This document shows, one piece after another, positions 22,745 through 35,159 of a DNA stretch of 64,000 nt. The stretch comes from Laguncularia racemosa. Taxonomy: Eukaryota > Streptophyta > Magnoliopsida > Myrtales > Combretaceae. Made by a program: the position numbers and the translations under genes. The first letter of the stretch is position 1. Each line of letters begins with the position of its first letter. The DNA lies in NCBI GenBank assembly GCA_037954665.1, contig JBBMOL010000081.1:294313-358312 (forward strand), given 5' to 3'. The notes below the pieces were generated by a model. The model was not told where the DNA came from, ran no database searches, and worked only from the letters and a program-made list of their open reading frames with translations.

Positions 22745-23703
22745 TATGATAGAAATTTCTAACCTACTATTAATAGTAGTCATTCTTAAGGCATAACTTT
22801 TAAATTTCATGTTTATTCCATTCTAAAAAGTAAATGAGCCATAAAAATCACTTACTAGTTTGGCCATTAAGATTGACTATCAATCTTACATATTTTTCTA
22901 TTTCGGCTTTTAACCTTTTTTTTATTTGAGTTTTTAGAATTTTTAAACCTATAAAAAGTAAGATTTTTGTATATACTTGACATAGATTATTTTTTATTAA
23001 TTCATAATAATTAATTAAATTAATTTATAAAATCAAATATATTTGATTGCATAATGTAATAAAAAATATTAACTATTTTTATTTGTAAAATATGATAAAA
23101 ATGATAAAAGGTACAAAAGAAAATAGAAAGACCAAAAGGATTGCACAAAATTGTGTTAGCCATCAAAAGCTAAAACATGCTAAAGATAGACAAAAAATCA
23201 AATAGAGTTAAAAGAAATCCTTTTTTTTTTAATTTTTTTTAAAGGTTGAAACATGTTAAATTTTCAAATAGAAGGAAAAAAAAAGGGTGATGACTTGAAT
23301 AGACATGTAAATAAATTTTGTGGATTACATGTGTATTTTTCCCTTTATATTACCAAAAAAATCTAAAATATATATATTCATAAAATGTTTTTTGTCAAAC
23401 ATATATGTAATATCTTACCTTTTTTTGAATTTTGGATAAGTGAAAAGGGTCAATATTGAGTAGTATTCAAGAGTTTATGGCTTTGAGTATTATGCAATTT
23501 AACCCTAGAGTTTTTTTTTTTTAATGTGCATAAGCCTCACTTGTTTCAACATCTTATCACCAGCGTCTTTTGGTCATTAGCAATTGCATGAACATGAGAA
23601 TGATTGTCAAAAAAATTTATTGGAAGTGATATTTTATTAAGAGGAGAAGAGTAGCATACAAAACCTAAGTGGAATAAGACCATTTGAAACAAACTTTGTG
23701 GAT
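22745..23703. other. AT-rich intergenic stretch
   Basis: I see no gene. About 23455-23545 matches 31885-31972 (attcaagagtttatggcttt-like, then gtattatgcaatt and ctagagtttt), a direct repeat on both sides of elements J and H. Confidence 0.4.
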
Positions 23704-24063
23704 GGGAAAATTATAAACGAAGGGATCAACGTTAACTAGAATATTAACTATAAAATCAAACTTTTAACTAGTTAAAATAGAATTAACGTTAATCTAAATA
23801 GTTTAAATATAGGATCCCATTATGGCATCATTATTGATAGAAAAAAAATTGTTTGAACAAATTAGCATGTTTACAAAACAGTTTTATATTCTTTATTTGA
23901 ATCACTTAATATAATGTTGATCATCTATTTTAATCATTTAAATGTTTGATTTTTTATTTTAACAACTTAATATAACGTTGATCCCCTATTTTAACTATTT
24001 GAAAGTTTAATCTTTTATTTCAACTTTACTCTAAACATTGATCCCTTTACTTGTAATTTTCCC
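23704..24063. mobile_element. 360-bp MITE with about 30-bp inverted ends
   Basis: The left end gggaaaattataaacgaagg and the reverse complement of the right end, gggaaaattacaagtaaagg, match over about 30 bp, continuing into GATCAAYGTT. Inner inverted copies of taacgttgatccc also occur, so the element could fold into a long hairpin. There is no coding capacity. Flanks tttgtgga and tttatgga may be an 8-bp target duplication (7 of 8 match). Superfamily not certain; Mutator-like is possible. Confidence 0.65.
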
Positions 24064-24129
24064 TTTTATGGACATTGTTTTCAAGAGTATGTGCCTAATG
24101 TTTAAAAGTGTATCTAATCATATATAAAA

Positions 24130-24960
24130 TTGAAAGCCATAAAAGTAGTAACAAGTAGACTTAGAATCGATGATTTTCTCAGATGGGTTATAAATCTTCA
24201 CCTCAATTGGACAACCCTAAACATGAAAATGCTTCAAACTAGAATTTCTATTGGTTCATAATTAAAAAGGTGTTTTAAGGACAAATTTGCTAGGAACGCT
24301 ATTAAGAATATACAAAGTTGTTTTAATACCCCCACCTTAAAGAAAAATAGATAAATTAGAATGACTTATCATACTTCTCATCATATCTTTAAGGGTGTGG
24401 TTACGTCTCTAAGCTACACCATTTTGTTTAGGACTCCTTAACATAGTATATTGGACAATAATCCCACACTTTTGTGAATATTTGGCAAATGGACCCATAT
24501 GCTGCCCTATATCACCATGTTTGTCATAACAATTACCACCATAGTTAAATCTCACAATTTTAATGACTTTCACTAATTGTTTTTCACATTTAAGCTTGTT
24601 TTTTTTTTTTTCAAGAGCATTACACTTTTCATTTATCAAATAAATATAACCATAGCAAGAGAAATCATCAATAAAAGTAACAAAATATTTATTAACATAC
24701 AATATGGAAGAGTAAGGTCCACTAACGCCGGAGTGAATTATCTCCAAAAGATCTGAATTACAAGTTGCACCTTGTTTTTTTAATCTTCATTAGTTTACCC
24801 TTAATGCAATCAAGACGAGTTTTCATGTCATTAAAATCAAGAGAAGGTAGAATTCCTTCTTTAATTAATCTTTCTATTCGTTCTTTAGTGATATCACCTA
24901 ATTATTTGTGCCATAACATTGAAGATTTTTCCTTGATCAAAGGCTCTTTGGAAATAGTAT
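24130..24960 (-). pseudogene. J integrase (copia), broken
   Basis: The open part 24409-24747 holds EIIHSGVSGPYSS, KYFVTFIDDFSCYGYIYLI and FNYGGNCYDKHG, then GPFAKYSQKCGIIVQYTM and SPKQNGVA, the order of a copia integrase core. The expected catalytic residues are partly changed (for example D to S in the first block, and FNYGG where RSDRGG is usual). Upstream is a pre-integrase zinc region. Downstream, GCPIEVKIYNPSEKIID at about 24175-24225 is the usual distal integrase block. Confidence 0.78.
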
Positions 24961-25039
24961 TCTTGACATTCAAAGAGGCATTTTCATTATTACTAGCTAA
25001 ACATATTGTGTATAATCCATCATTCAAAACACCATTTTA

Positions 25040-25690
25040 AATACAATTCAACTTTTCCATTACTAAAGCTAAAAGAATATCCTATTTTATCTAACAATGA
25101 AATGGAAGTTAAATTTCAACTGAAAATTGGTACATAAAAGGTGTTTTCTAGAACAAGTTAAAAACCAGTCCCTAAATTCAAGTAAATGGTTCCTATGAAC
25201 TTGACATCAACTTCAATGTTATTTCCTCCTCTTTGTTTGGCTTTACGCTCATTTAGTTTCCTTTTCCTTATGAACCTTAGCATGTTAATAGCAACATGAA
25301 TGTTAGACCCACTGTTAAGCCACCAAGAATTAATTTGGTCATTAACTAAATTAGATTCAAAATAAACAAGGGCTAGTGAGTTACCACTTTCTTTATTTTT
25401 CTCTTCTAACCAATATGTAAATTTAGTGCACTCATTCCCTTTATGACCCTTTTTCTTGTAGAAGAAACATTAAACATCTTTCTTAATGGTAGCTTTAAGA
25501 CCTTCTACATAAGTAGTTTAACCACTATTTTTCCTCTTGGATTCCTAAAGTTTTTAAGGAGTATGATGAGAAGATTTTCCTTAACTACCTTATCCCTTGC
25601 AAAAATTTAGTTTAGATTGAGATAAAATAAAGAAACTTTAACTCTTTTCTTTCTTTTTTCTCTTCCTCAGTAACATAATTAGAATTATGG
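25040..25690 (-). pseudogene. J gag end and protease region, broken
   Basis: A zinc knuckle CFFYKKKGHKGNEC (second Cys replaced by Tyr) lies at about 25417-25475. It is followed by INSWWLNSGSNIHV at the position of the copia protease active site (normally DSG; here NSG). Basic gag sequence with several stops precedes the knuckle up to the H junction near 25700. Confidence 0.62.
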
Positions 25691-25701
25691 TCATTGATAC
25701 T

Positions 25702-26036
25702 ATTTTATGTTGGTTCGAGCCAGTTTTTCTTTGTACTATAAATACCTTTTTGTAATGGAAACACAATAGAATTTGGATATTTGAGAAATACAAAATTTTG
25801 AGTTTGCTCTCATTCCTCTTGTACTCTTATCAACCCTTAGATTATGGTGAGTGACGGTATCAAGCTTGTTATGCGTCATATCAACAAATCTGTGCTAGAC
25901 TATCCTCTTGTTAGTGCATAATATCTGGTAAGGGTTTAGGGTTTTATCTTGTTATTGTTATTTGTCTATGATTATTGTTGTTGAACATCTGTTGGGTTTG
26001 CAATTGCTTGGTTTTAAATTAGAATTAGGCACATCA
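25702..26036 (+). repeat. Left LTR of H, 5' truncated
   Basis: It aligns from TTTTATGTTG onward with 30212-30549, including the TATAAATACCTTTTTGTAATGG promoter-like block and the end AGGCACATCA. The primer-binding site TGGTATCAAAGC follows at 26042. Confidence 0.82.
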
Positions 26037-26511
26037 TAATTTGGTATCAAAGCATTGGTTGAGAGAAGGGATTGCAACATGGAAGTGTTGATTTTGAATT
26101 GAGAAATTAAGGTTTATGCCGTAAACTTCTTCATTTGTGTGATTCAAAATTGAAGATATGATTATTGCATAATTTGTGCCGTGATTAATTGAGTATTGTG
26201 AATTGAAATTAGGGTTTATATCATGGTTTATGTTGAGGTTTGTGTGATTGTGATTTAGGGATTGAGTGAAGGTTGCGAATTGGAGTTTGTACTGTGGTTT
26301 GTGTGATTGTAATTAGGCTTGTGATGTGGTTATTGATTGTGAATTGAAGTTAGGGTTTATACTATCAATTGTGTTGCAGTTTGATTGGAATTGAATTGGG
26401 GATTGTGCGGAGGTTGAAAATTAGGGATTGTATCGTTAGGGTTATTATAGTGTGTGATTGTGATTTGGGAATTCTTGTGTTGAGATTTAATTCAACAAAG
26501 CATGTTGAATG

Positions 26512-29060
26512 ATAGTGTGAATGGAGGAATTAGGAATGAGGCCAACAGTTAGGTTGGAGGAGGAGGTCAAGGACGTTGTACTGTACGTAGTAGGAGAAAT
26601 TTGGAAGAACAATTGCAGGACCTAACCATTATTGTTGCTAATCTAACAGCGTGGGTCGATCAAATGACATTACCCTAACAGCCAGTAGCAAATCTACAAG
26701 CACCCCCACCTTAGGTAGCCTTAAATGATGAACATAGGGAAAGAGCATTAGAAGGAAATAGGGGCAGGCGAGATGGAGGAGATTATTATGCTTACCAGGA
26801 AGAAATGGATGATAACTTTGAGGATGAATTCTATCCTAACTGAGAGTTTAGGCCACCTAGGGGTCTGGAATATGTGAAGTTACAAATGCCTTCATTTGCT
26901 GGAAGGGGATTTGCAAAAGATTATCTTGATTGGGAAGATAAGGTGGAAGGACTTTTTGAGTGTGATGAGATCAATGACTATAATCGAGTAAGTTTGGCAG
27001 CAGTCAAGTTTATAGGATGTGTCGCCTTATAATGGAAGAATATTGTAGCCAGTAGGAGGAGAGATAGTGATGTTGAGATTCATACTTGGCAGGAGATAAA
27101 GCGGGTTAATAAGTGTAAATTAGCACTTGTATTTTAGATGAATTCTAGTTGCTTGTGTAATAAGTTGATGTTATCTTTAAGAATTTTTTGATACTTAAAA
27201 GAGAAATATTTCAGTTTCAGGGATAAGGACCACTATTTGAGAGGAGATATCGATTTGGATTGAGATCGGAGAGGAATACATGAAGAAAAATGCTTTTTGG
27301 AAGGAACAGCAGAAATACATTGGTGTGTATTTTAAAGGCACGGCCGTGTGTTCATTTTAGGAGATCCACAGAAGCATACACGGCCTGAGGCACGGCCGTG
27401 TGTTGAGCTTGGAAGATCCACAGAAGCATACACGGTTGCATACACGGCTTGAGGCACGGCCGTGTGTTGAGCCGTATGTCGAGAACGTGCGCCTGAAAAA
27501 AAAAAAGAGTCGGTTGTTTCAGGGGATTTTAGGGTTTCCATGCATATATATACTCTCATTTTTCCAAAAACAAAAAGGGGGAGTCGAGGAAAACCAAAGA
27601 GGAGGCTGAAGGGACGGAAAAGAAGAAGACGACATCGGAGGGCTCATGCACAAGGGTTTTCTCTTTCTTTTTCATTCTGTTTCATTGAATTGTAACTTGA
27701 CAACCATGAGTGGCTAGTTTATTTCATACCCGAACCTTACGAACCCTAATTGTCATGTAACATTGGATTGATTGCATAGTTAATGAATAGTGGAATTCTC
27801 TAAATTTATTCATGTTGTTCATTTAGTATTGCTAATTTGATGTATGGCCAACATTGAATTTGCACTGATTTCTTAGAAGATGATTGGAAAATCTCTTGTT
27901 TGAATAGATCTTACATGAATAAAGGAATTCATATGTAATCTAGGGATAGAGAACGTAAATTTTCCGTATTAGATTAAATTAGATAATTCGATCTAATTGA
28001 GGGTTCAAGAGTGTTAATGCAACTTTAATCGACTTTTGATAGAAGAGGGATCTTTATCAAAGCGATTTGGATTAGGAGCTAATGAATCTGGGAAGAACAT
28101 TGGCTTAGTGTTAGATACTCCGCGGTTCAGAGTTAACCATTACTCGTTAACTAATTTATTGAAAGGGTGAAGTTACATGACAATTAGAGGAGTAGTAAGG
28201 GTAGGGTATGTCCTTAATTATCGGATGTAGTAATTAAGTTATTATGTTAGTTTTAATTGCTATAGGTTTTGTCAAGTGTTTCTAATTTAAACTGAATCTT
28301 TCGAAATTGTGTGGTTGGATAGTTGGTTTAGTGTTAGTATTAGTACTTGCTGATCCTTGAGGAGACGATACCTGAACTCAACTCTATACTATTACAATTG
28401 AAAGGTGCGCTTGCCTGATTGACTGTAAAAGAGAGTTGTAGAAAAGGATTTTTAAAATTTGTGTGATTACGATCAACAACACGGGTCATGAGGAAGAGAT
28501 TTGTTCTAAATCATTACAAGCATGAGCTATTCATGTGCCTCCAGACCTTAAGGCAGGGAGGTTAAGTTGTGGACAAGTATGTCTAAGAATTTGAAGCTCT
28601 CATGATTCGATGTAGGACCATTGAGCCTCTTGCATAGACGATGGCACAATTTGTGTCAGGCCTGAAGTATGAGATTCCTTGTATTATAGAGCTGCAGCGA
28701 TATGATACACTTAATGAGGCTATCCAATTGGCTTTGAAAGTTGAGAGATAGAGGCATTCTAATTTGTATAGAGTAGCAAATAACAGGTATGGATCCTCTA
28801 CTAAACTATATAGGTCAGATAGTAAGCATGTTAACAAAGGGGGTTATGATAAGATTGTGGAAGAGAATGCAGTTGTTATTAACGTTGGAAGGGAGAAAGA
28901 ATCTTCTGGAAAAGGAAAGTAGTTGCTAGGACTAAAATTAAGCAGATAGTGGTTGGGTCATTAAATGGAAAGACTCGTTAAATTCAATGCTTCAAATGTT
29001 TGGGTTTTAGACATATGCTTGCTCAATGTCTAAACAAAAGGGTGATAACTGCTGTGGAGG
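26512..29060 (+). pseudogene. H gag, interrupted by a solo LTR
   Basis: The ATG at 26512 opens a gag closely related to that of G: EEMDDNFEDEFYPN, FRPPRGLEYVKLQMPSFAG, DYLDWEDKVEGLFEC. After the insertion (27107-28481) the frame resumes with MRKRFV, NHYKHELFM, QFVSGLKYEIPCIIELQRYD, LNEAIQLALKVER and the zinc knuckle CFKCLGFRHMLAQC at about 28988. About ten in-frame stops and a frameshift near 29045 are present. Confidence 0.8.
27107..28481 (+). mobile_element. Solo LTR in H gag (Tat/Athila-like)
   Basis: Exact 5-bp duplications CGGGT lie at 27102-27106 and 28482-28486, and joining the flanks restores the gag reading order seen in G. The 1375-bp LTR starts TAATAAGTG (TG end changed to TA) and ends CAACA. 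Near 28355-28420 it has ccttgaggagacgatacctg and gtgcgcttgcctgattg, words common in Tat/Athila-group LTRs. It contains three CACGGCCGTGTG palindromes (27340-27470). Confidence 0.85.
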
Positions 29061-29640
29061 TGAGAGTGCGGATGATGAGGAAGGGGTACATGAGCCAACA
29101 GATTTGTCAGCAATGCTAAATGAGTATTATGGGGATGCTGATGCTAAGACACATGAAGATAAAGGGAATGATCAGTATTTGGCTATCAACATGATGCATA
29201 GAGTGATGACTACCTTTCTAGCTAATGAGGAAGAACAAAGGGAGAACCTATTCCATCTTGCTTGTAGGGTCTAAGGTAACCTTTGTACTCTTCTTATTGA
29301 TGGTGGCGGTTACACTAATGTAGTGACTGCTTCATTAGTTAATAAGTTGAAACTGGATACTACTCCACATCCTAAACCATATAAGTTGCATTGGTTAAGT
29401 GAACAAGGTAGTCTATATGCTACTCAGAAGGCTAAGGTTTCATTCAGCATAGGGGAGAAGTACAATGATGAGATTGTTTGTGATATTCTTTCTATGTGTC
29501 CATCACATATGCTACTTGGTAGACCATAGTTATTTGATAGGAGGGTATTACATGTTAGGTTTATGAACACCTATGTCCTCTAAAAGTATGGTGAGAGAAT
29601 TGTTTTGAATCCTATGTCACCAGTTAAGGTGCAAGAAGCA
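29026..29640 (+). pseudogene. H protease region, broken
   Basis: Sequence LCTLLIDGGGYTNVVTASLV corresponds to the active-site loop (D-[ST]-G expected; here DGG), followed by NKLKLDTTPHPKPYKLHWL, KAKVSFSIGEKYNDEIVCDI and HMLLGRP. Length and order match the G protease. Stops (W or Q codons changed to TAG/TAA) are present, and the active site appears altered. Confidence 0.75.
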
Positions 29641-30002
29641 TAGAGATAAATCAATAAAATCGGTAAAAAGAAGTCTTTATTTGTGGGGCGGAAGGAACTG
29701 AAAGAAAACTTGAGTAGAGTGGAACAGTTCCAGAATATTCAGAAGCTTCATCAAAAAGCTTCTAAACATCTTAAGATGACTCAAGAGCATCCACAACTTT
29801 AGGAAAACAAACATAGGTAGACCAAGATTTTCAATCTATGTGACTTGGTTTAGATTCATCTTAGTAAAAATAGGTTCCCTCACCAAGAATCACAGAAACT
29901 TTCACCTAAAGCAAATGGATCCTTCAAGATTTAGAGCGCATCAACAATAATATTTACAGACCAATCAAATTTGAGGGCAAATCTTTTATAAGCTCGAGGA
30001 GA
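29641..30002 (+). pseudogene. H linker and eroded integrase tail
   Basis: KKSLFVGRKELKENLSRVEQ and a related stretch with IHLSKNRFPHQ precede SNLRANLL and the LTR. This is the same protease-to-integrase-tail shortcut seen in F, here more decayed. Confidence 0.55.
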
Positions 30003-30090
30003 TGATGGGAATCAAATCATTTCAATTACAAATACACATGATGGGAATCAAATCATTTTGATTACAAATACACTTGATGGGAATCAAATC
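30003..30090. repeat. 36-bp tandem copies of the H LTR terminus
   Basis: TGATGGGAATCAAATCA begins at 30003, 30039 and 30075, each followed by ttYattacaaatacac. The LTR end itself is therefore repeated about 2.4 times. Confidence 0.85.
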
Positions 30091-30549
30091 ACAAAGGCTG
30101 GTGGTGCACCCATTTAGGCTTACCATAAAAGCCGGTGATTTAGGTATTTAGGTAGGCCATAAAGGCCGGCAGTGTAGGTGTTTAAGGCCGGCGGCTTACA
30201 ATTTTAGGCCGACTGTTTTATGTTGTTTCAAACCAGTTTTTCTTTATATTATAAATACCTTTTTGTAATGGAAACTCAATAGAATTTGGATATTCGAGAA
30301 ATACAAAAGTTTGAGTTTGCTCTCATTCTTCTTATACTCTTATCAACCATTAGATTGTGGCGAGTGACGGTATCAAGCTTGTTATGCGTCATATCAACAA
30401 ATCTGTGCTAGGACCATCATCTTGCTAGTGCATAATATTTGGCAAGGGTTTAGGGTTTTATCTTGTTATTGTTATTTGTTTTGGATTATTGTTGTGGATC
30501 CTCAATTGGGTTTGTGATTGCTTGGTTCTAAATTGGAATTAGCTCATCT
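30003..30549 (+). repeat. Right LTR of H
   Basis: It opens TGATGGGAATCAAATC, which is repeated at 30039 and 30075 (36-bp steps), and ends near TTAGCTCATC. A TATAAATA box lies near 30250. The exact end is uncertain by a few bases because the terminal CACATCA is eroded. Confidence 0.78.
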
Positions 30550-30700
30550 TCATGTAAGGTTAAGACAATATCCGCAATGCCTAAAGCAAATTCAATGTCA
30601 TGTTTCCCTTTCTTGTAGTTAGCACCATTCAAAATCTTAATGTTAGTAGTATTATTGTTTTCACCAAAATTAATTGTAAATCACAACAAAAATTCAACAA

Positions 30701-31974
30701 CTTAATAAATTAGGCAATTAATTATTTTTCTTTAAATAAACTCAAATGACTTTAATTAACTTGAGAATCTAGTGCATCACTTACAAACCCCCTTCAGATA
30801 GGAATGCAACATGCATTAGGATTTCTTTGTGTGAAGAGAACCGATTAAAACACACAAACTTTTTGAAAATTCCTCCTTTTGGAGTAAAATTTTTGGGCTC
30901 ATGTATTTCTACATAATGCTCCCCTCTATTCTTCAAATTTAAAAAATATAAATTATCCCTTTAGGCAGGTAATTATAGATAATAATTTTAAGACAAAAGA
31001 ATTACATATATAACAAGACAATTATATAAGTTTAAATGAATTGACCACTTTGGTGGCAACTATCCACATCAAGCCATAAAATTATCTATAAATCAAACTT
31101 TGCCCAAATCACCATAGTGCATTTAATCACATACATGCACTTGAAACATAATAACACATGATGCTTTTATACGCACATACACCTTCAAATTTTAGTTGCA
31201 TTATTTTCATAGTTTAGGATTTTCACGTGAAATACACATATATTTACAAAATCATAAAGCAAATCAAAACTAATATTACTATTTAATCCATATTAGTAAG
31301 CAAATAACTCTATTATGTAGACTAATATAATCATATAAAAAAAACCTTAAAAAAGAACTTTTACCAAAATCCATCACAATAATACTTTAAGTCATCCACT
31401 GTTATTTGCATTATGTATTATAGCGCTAAAATAAAATAAGATGACACCTAGAATAAACCCAAAAGAAGAATATTTCCACCTTTAACATATTGTAAGTTTT
31501 CATAAGCAAGATAGAGAAAGGAATCAAATAAATAAATCTTTGATATTGCATTGTTTCAATATGCAAAGATGGAAAAGCTAATTATATAAAATGTGGAGTT
31601 CCTCAATAGAATAAAAAAGAACATGGAAAAAGTATGTTATCTCTCGTTCTCCACATAAGGAAAGGAAAAAAAATTATGGCTTGATTATAATAGATGCGCA
31701 AGCAATTCATTACGGAAGCATATTCAATTAAAATAATTAGAATTTTAAATTCACATATGTTCAACTTTGATATCACATGTAAGATTTCTCTAAATCTCAT
31801 ATACGAATTTAAAACACTATATATAAATAATTATGTAATGTGCACATGTATTGATTATAGCCATGATAAATATTATTATATATGACTAAGTAATATTCAA
31901 GAATTTGCAGCTTTAAGTATTATGCAATTCAACCTTAGAGTTTTGATTTTAATGTGCACAAACCCTAATGGTTT
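30701..31974. other. AT-rich stretch between J and K; no gene seen
   Basis: No frame above 65 codons and no domain is visible. It may include the lost 5' LTR of J, but I could not pair it. Positions 31885-31972 repeat 23455-23545. Confidence 0.4.
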
Positions 31975-33240
31975 TGTTGCATTATTTGAAATAAGTTTTA
32001 ATGATAACAAAAAGGTCATAAGATGTCTAATGAATTTGTTTTATGTGTGCCGAACAAAAGTATTCATTCTCACAAACACTTAGGCAAACAATAGTTTATA
32101 AACACTTCATTTAATAGTTAGCAAGAGAATCTATTAGACATTTTAGTAGACACATAAATAGACAGTTTGATACTTTAGTTTGCAGAATGTATGCTCATAT
32201 AATTATTATCTATCTTCAATGTAAGTTTGATTTATTTGAAGCCATAGTTCAACTAATTAAGTGTATTTACACTTAAGGAAGATTAATTATTCATGGGAAT
32301 ATTAGTTAAAGTTTGCTTCGCAAATTTTAAAAGAAATTTTCTTAATAGTTGCAACAAAGTTTTCTTTTAGATGATGGAAAGATGTTGGATCAAAATATTG
32401 AAAAGTTCATTTCAACATAAATATTAACCAATGAAGATTAAGATAAGGATAAATATATCAAATATTGGTTATTAGTTGAAGCATATTTGCATAAAGAGGG
32501 ATTTTTCAAATCGAAGCTCGTCTGTACAAGGTTTGGATGAAGATAAATACCAATGATATCTATAGATCACAAGAAAAATTAGGAGTTCAAAATTTGAAAT
32601 ACAAATAAGATTTTCAAACCCCACAAATACAAGGATATTAATCTTATCCAACAAAGATGCCGTTAAAAGATTCTATGAATGTTTGAAGGTTTCTATTGAG
32701 AAGGATAACATAAAAACTCAAGATTTTAAAGTTCCAACTAGAGACAAAACAACGAAGACACCAAGAGAGAACAAATACATTTTACAATTCTTTGTTTTCC
32801 ATGACCTTAAATTAGAGAATTCATATTTTCTCATTTTTGTACAAATTTTCTTTCCTTTTATGTAAAGATTAGCTTAAAAAATGAGATTACAAAAGTCTTG
32901 TAGTATGTATTTAATTGAGTGGTAAGCTAGAGAGATAGAGTAAGAGCTATTGGTATTTGTAACCATTTTTGGCTATTGGATTAGTAGAATGATTGATGTG
33001 GAAGACTATATCCCTGATAGTGAATCGAGAAGAGAGGACTGACTCATTAGGAGGAACCACGATATATCACTATCTTCTTTGTTTTATAGTACATTATTTT
33101 CTATCATTTTTCGTTGCCTATCACATGCATTTTTCATAAAAAAAATAAATTAAAAAAAGGGATTATTTTAAGTGGACTTTCGAGAAAAGATTTGAACAAA
33201 CAATTGACCCCTTCTCTTGTTTGCTATTTCAAGACCAACA
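31975..33240 (+). repeat. 5' LTR of K
   Basis: It begins TGTTGCATTATTTGAAATAAG and ends AGACCAACA, directly before TTTGGTATCAGAGC. The first 950 bp align with 46876-47938. Left flank is ggttt; no right partner remains. Confidence 0.85.
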
Positions 33241-33242
33241 TT

Positions 33243-33254
33243 TGGTATCAGAGC
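33243..33254 (+). other. Primer-binding site of K
   Basis: TGGTATCAGAGC lies 2 bp after the LTR, an exact match to the usual initiator methionine tRNA site. Confidence 0.88.
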
Positions 33255-33284
33255 AATAGCTCTTCTATTTACAAGAGTTGATCA

Positions 33285-34630
33285 ATGGTTGACAATATAA
33301 GCACAATTGCATCTAATCATATACCATTATGTGATAACACTAATTTTCCTTATTGGAAATGTAGGATGGAAACGTATATTAAAGCAACTAGCTTTTCTTC
33401 GTGAGAAATCATATTTTATGGAGACCAATAAATCATTCTCACCAATAGTTTAATCCTAACCGATGAAGAAAAGAAAAAGGTTGAAGTGAATAGTATAACA
33501 AAGAATTTGCTTCTGATGAGCATCAGTTTGTATTAGTTATGATTTCATCATGTAAATTTGCTAAGGAAATATAGGACAAATTATGCGAAACCTATGAAAG
33601 TGTAGAAATGATCAAAGACACTAGGAGAGGAGCACTCATGCAGGACTATAAATTGTTCAAATTCTAATTTGGTTAAACTATATCTAATGAATTTAATAGA
33701 TTTAATTTAGTTATTAATGAACTTGCTTTGCTTAGTAAAAAGTTTAATGACAATGAGCTTGCAAAGAAAATCTTGCGAATTTTGCTAACTTCATGGGATT
33801 CAGAGACAAATGCAATTGAGGAAGCTCATGAATTAGACAAATTGAGCTTAAGTTAACTTTGAGAAAAGCTTCAAGCATATGATCAAAACTGAAGCATATG
33901 AAAGATCAAAAGAAAGTAAAAAAGTCTATAGCATTTAAGGCTACTAAGCAAGACAATGAGCTAGATGAAGAATCAAACAGTGAGGAAGATAATGATGATC
34001 CGACGATGATGGTTCAAAAATGTACAACAACATTCAAGAAAAATGGTAAGCATTCTAAATGGTCTAAACATTTTTCTACTAATCAATCTAAGTATAGTAC
34101 AAGAAAGGTTTTCAAATAAAAAGAAAAAAAGAAATGGAAAAAGAAAGAAATAGTTTGCTTCGAATGCAAGAAGCCAGGCCATATCAAGTATGAGTGTCCT
34201 GTGCTAATAAAAAAGATGGAGAAATACAAGAAGAAACAAAAAGCCTTAATGGTAACATGGAGTGATCTTAATGAGTTAGACACTAGAATTAACAATGAAG
34301 AAGTAGAAAATCTTTGCTTCATGGCCTTATCTAGGGTATCATTTGAATCTAAGAGTGATATGCTTGTTAGCTTTAGAACATCAGTTAAACAACTATTAAA
34401 GACTATCTAAGGCAAAAGAAAAGATTGAAACTTTGCGAAATGAAAAAGAAGTCATATGTCAGACTAATATGTTATTGCTTGATGAAAATGATATTCTCAA
34501 AATTGATATGGAAGTTTTACATATGAAGAATAAAAGCTTAAGAGAAGCACAAGATATGTTAACAAATGAAAATAATATCTTAAGAAAAGAAATTGAAGAG
34601 TTTAGTGTAAAAATTGATGAAGTTTAAAAA
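33285..34630 (+). pseudogene. K gag, broken
   Basis: ATG at 33285 opens MVDNISTIASNHIP with NTNFPYWKCRMETYIKA, the usual start of copia gag. A zinc knuckle CFECKKPGHIKYEC lies at about 34159-34200. A heptad-rich stretch (NEKEVICQTNMLLLDENDIL...LTNENNILRKEIEE, 34433-34627) is likely a coiled coil, a feature known in Sirevirus gag. Stops and frame changes are frequent between the open parts. Confidence 0.8.
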
Positions 34631-35159
34631 AATTTGAGTTCTATGTTTACTAAGTTTTCTGAAAGTGATGAAAAACTATAGAAGTTAATATTATCTTACA
34701 GAATGAGTAACTCAAAAAAAGGATTTGGATATAATAAGGTTAAGTCCTCAAAGCAAGCTAGGAAAACTATTTTTTGTTAAAGGAAAAGTCTAATCACTAA
34801 AGATGATGTTGATACAAGTGAGAAGGAAAATAAAAGTGTAAATATGAAAGAAAACAAGTCTGTTAGAAAAAATGAAATGAATATTAGAAGTTATCCTAAA
34901 TAGAACTATAGATGGATGTACAAACAAAACTATAGAAGGAATTATAGAAGGTATTATGGAGGCTATACCGGATCATATAATTATCATTTGAGAATGTTAA
35001 GCTCATATCAATATCAATGGAGACATATAGAAAAATTCTATTATTACAAAATTAACAAACTCAACCAACAAGAAGTAAAAAATCATAACAACATGAGCTT
35101 AAATTATGGTAAACCCAAGCTAATCTGGGTTCCTAAAAGGGTTTAATCATTTCATTTGT

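Larger units (their letters stand above)
25702..30549 (+). mobile_element. Ty3/gypsy element H, gag-protease type, inserted in J
   Basis: The left LTR remnant (25702-26036) matches the last part of the right LTR (30003-30549). The first 200 bp or so of the left LTR are missing together with a piece of J's gag, so one deletion removed the junction. Next comes a primer-binding site (26042-26053), gag from 26512 (interrupted by a solo LTR), a protease, a short linker and a reduced integrase tail before the purine-rich sequence gaggagatga. RT, RNase H and the integrase core are absent. Confidence 0.82.
24100..30700 (-). mobile_element. Ty1-copia remnant J, split by gypsy element H
   Basis: Read on the minus strand: gag N-terminus (about 30556-30680, KILNGANYKKGKHDIEFALG), interruption by H, gag remainder with a zinc knuckle (about 25417-25475), protease-like region (about 25300), GAG-pre-integrase domain and integrase down to about 24130. 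RT and RNase H are missing, and no LTR pair could be assigned. A stretch of gag is also absent at the H junction. Confidence 0.72.
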
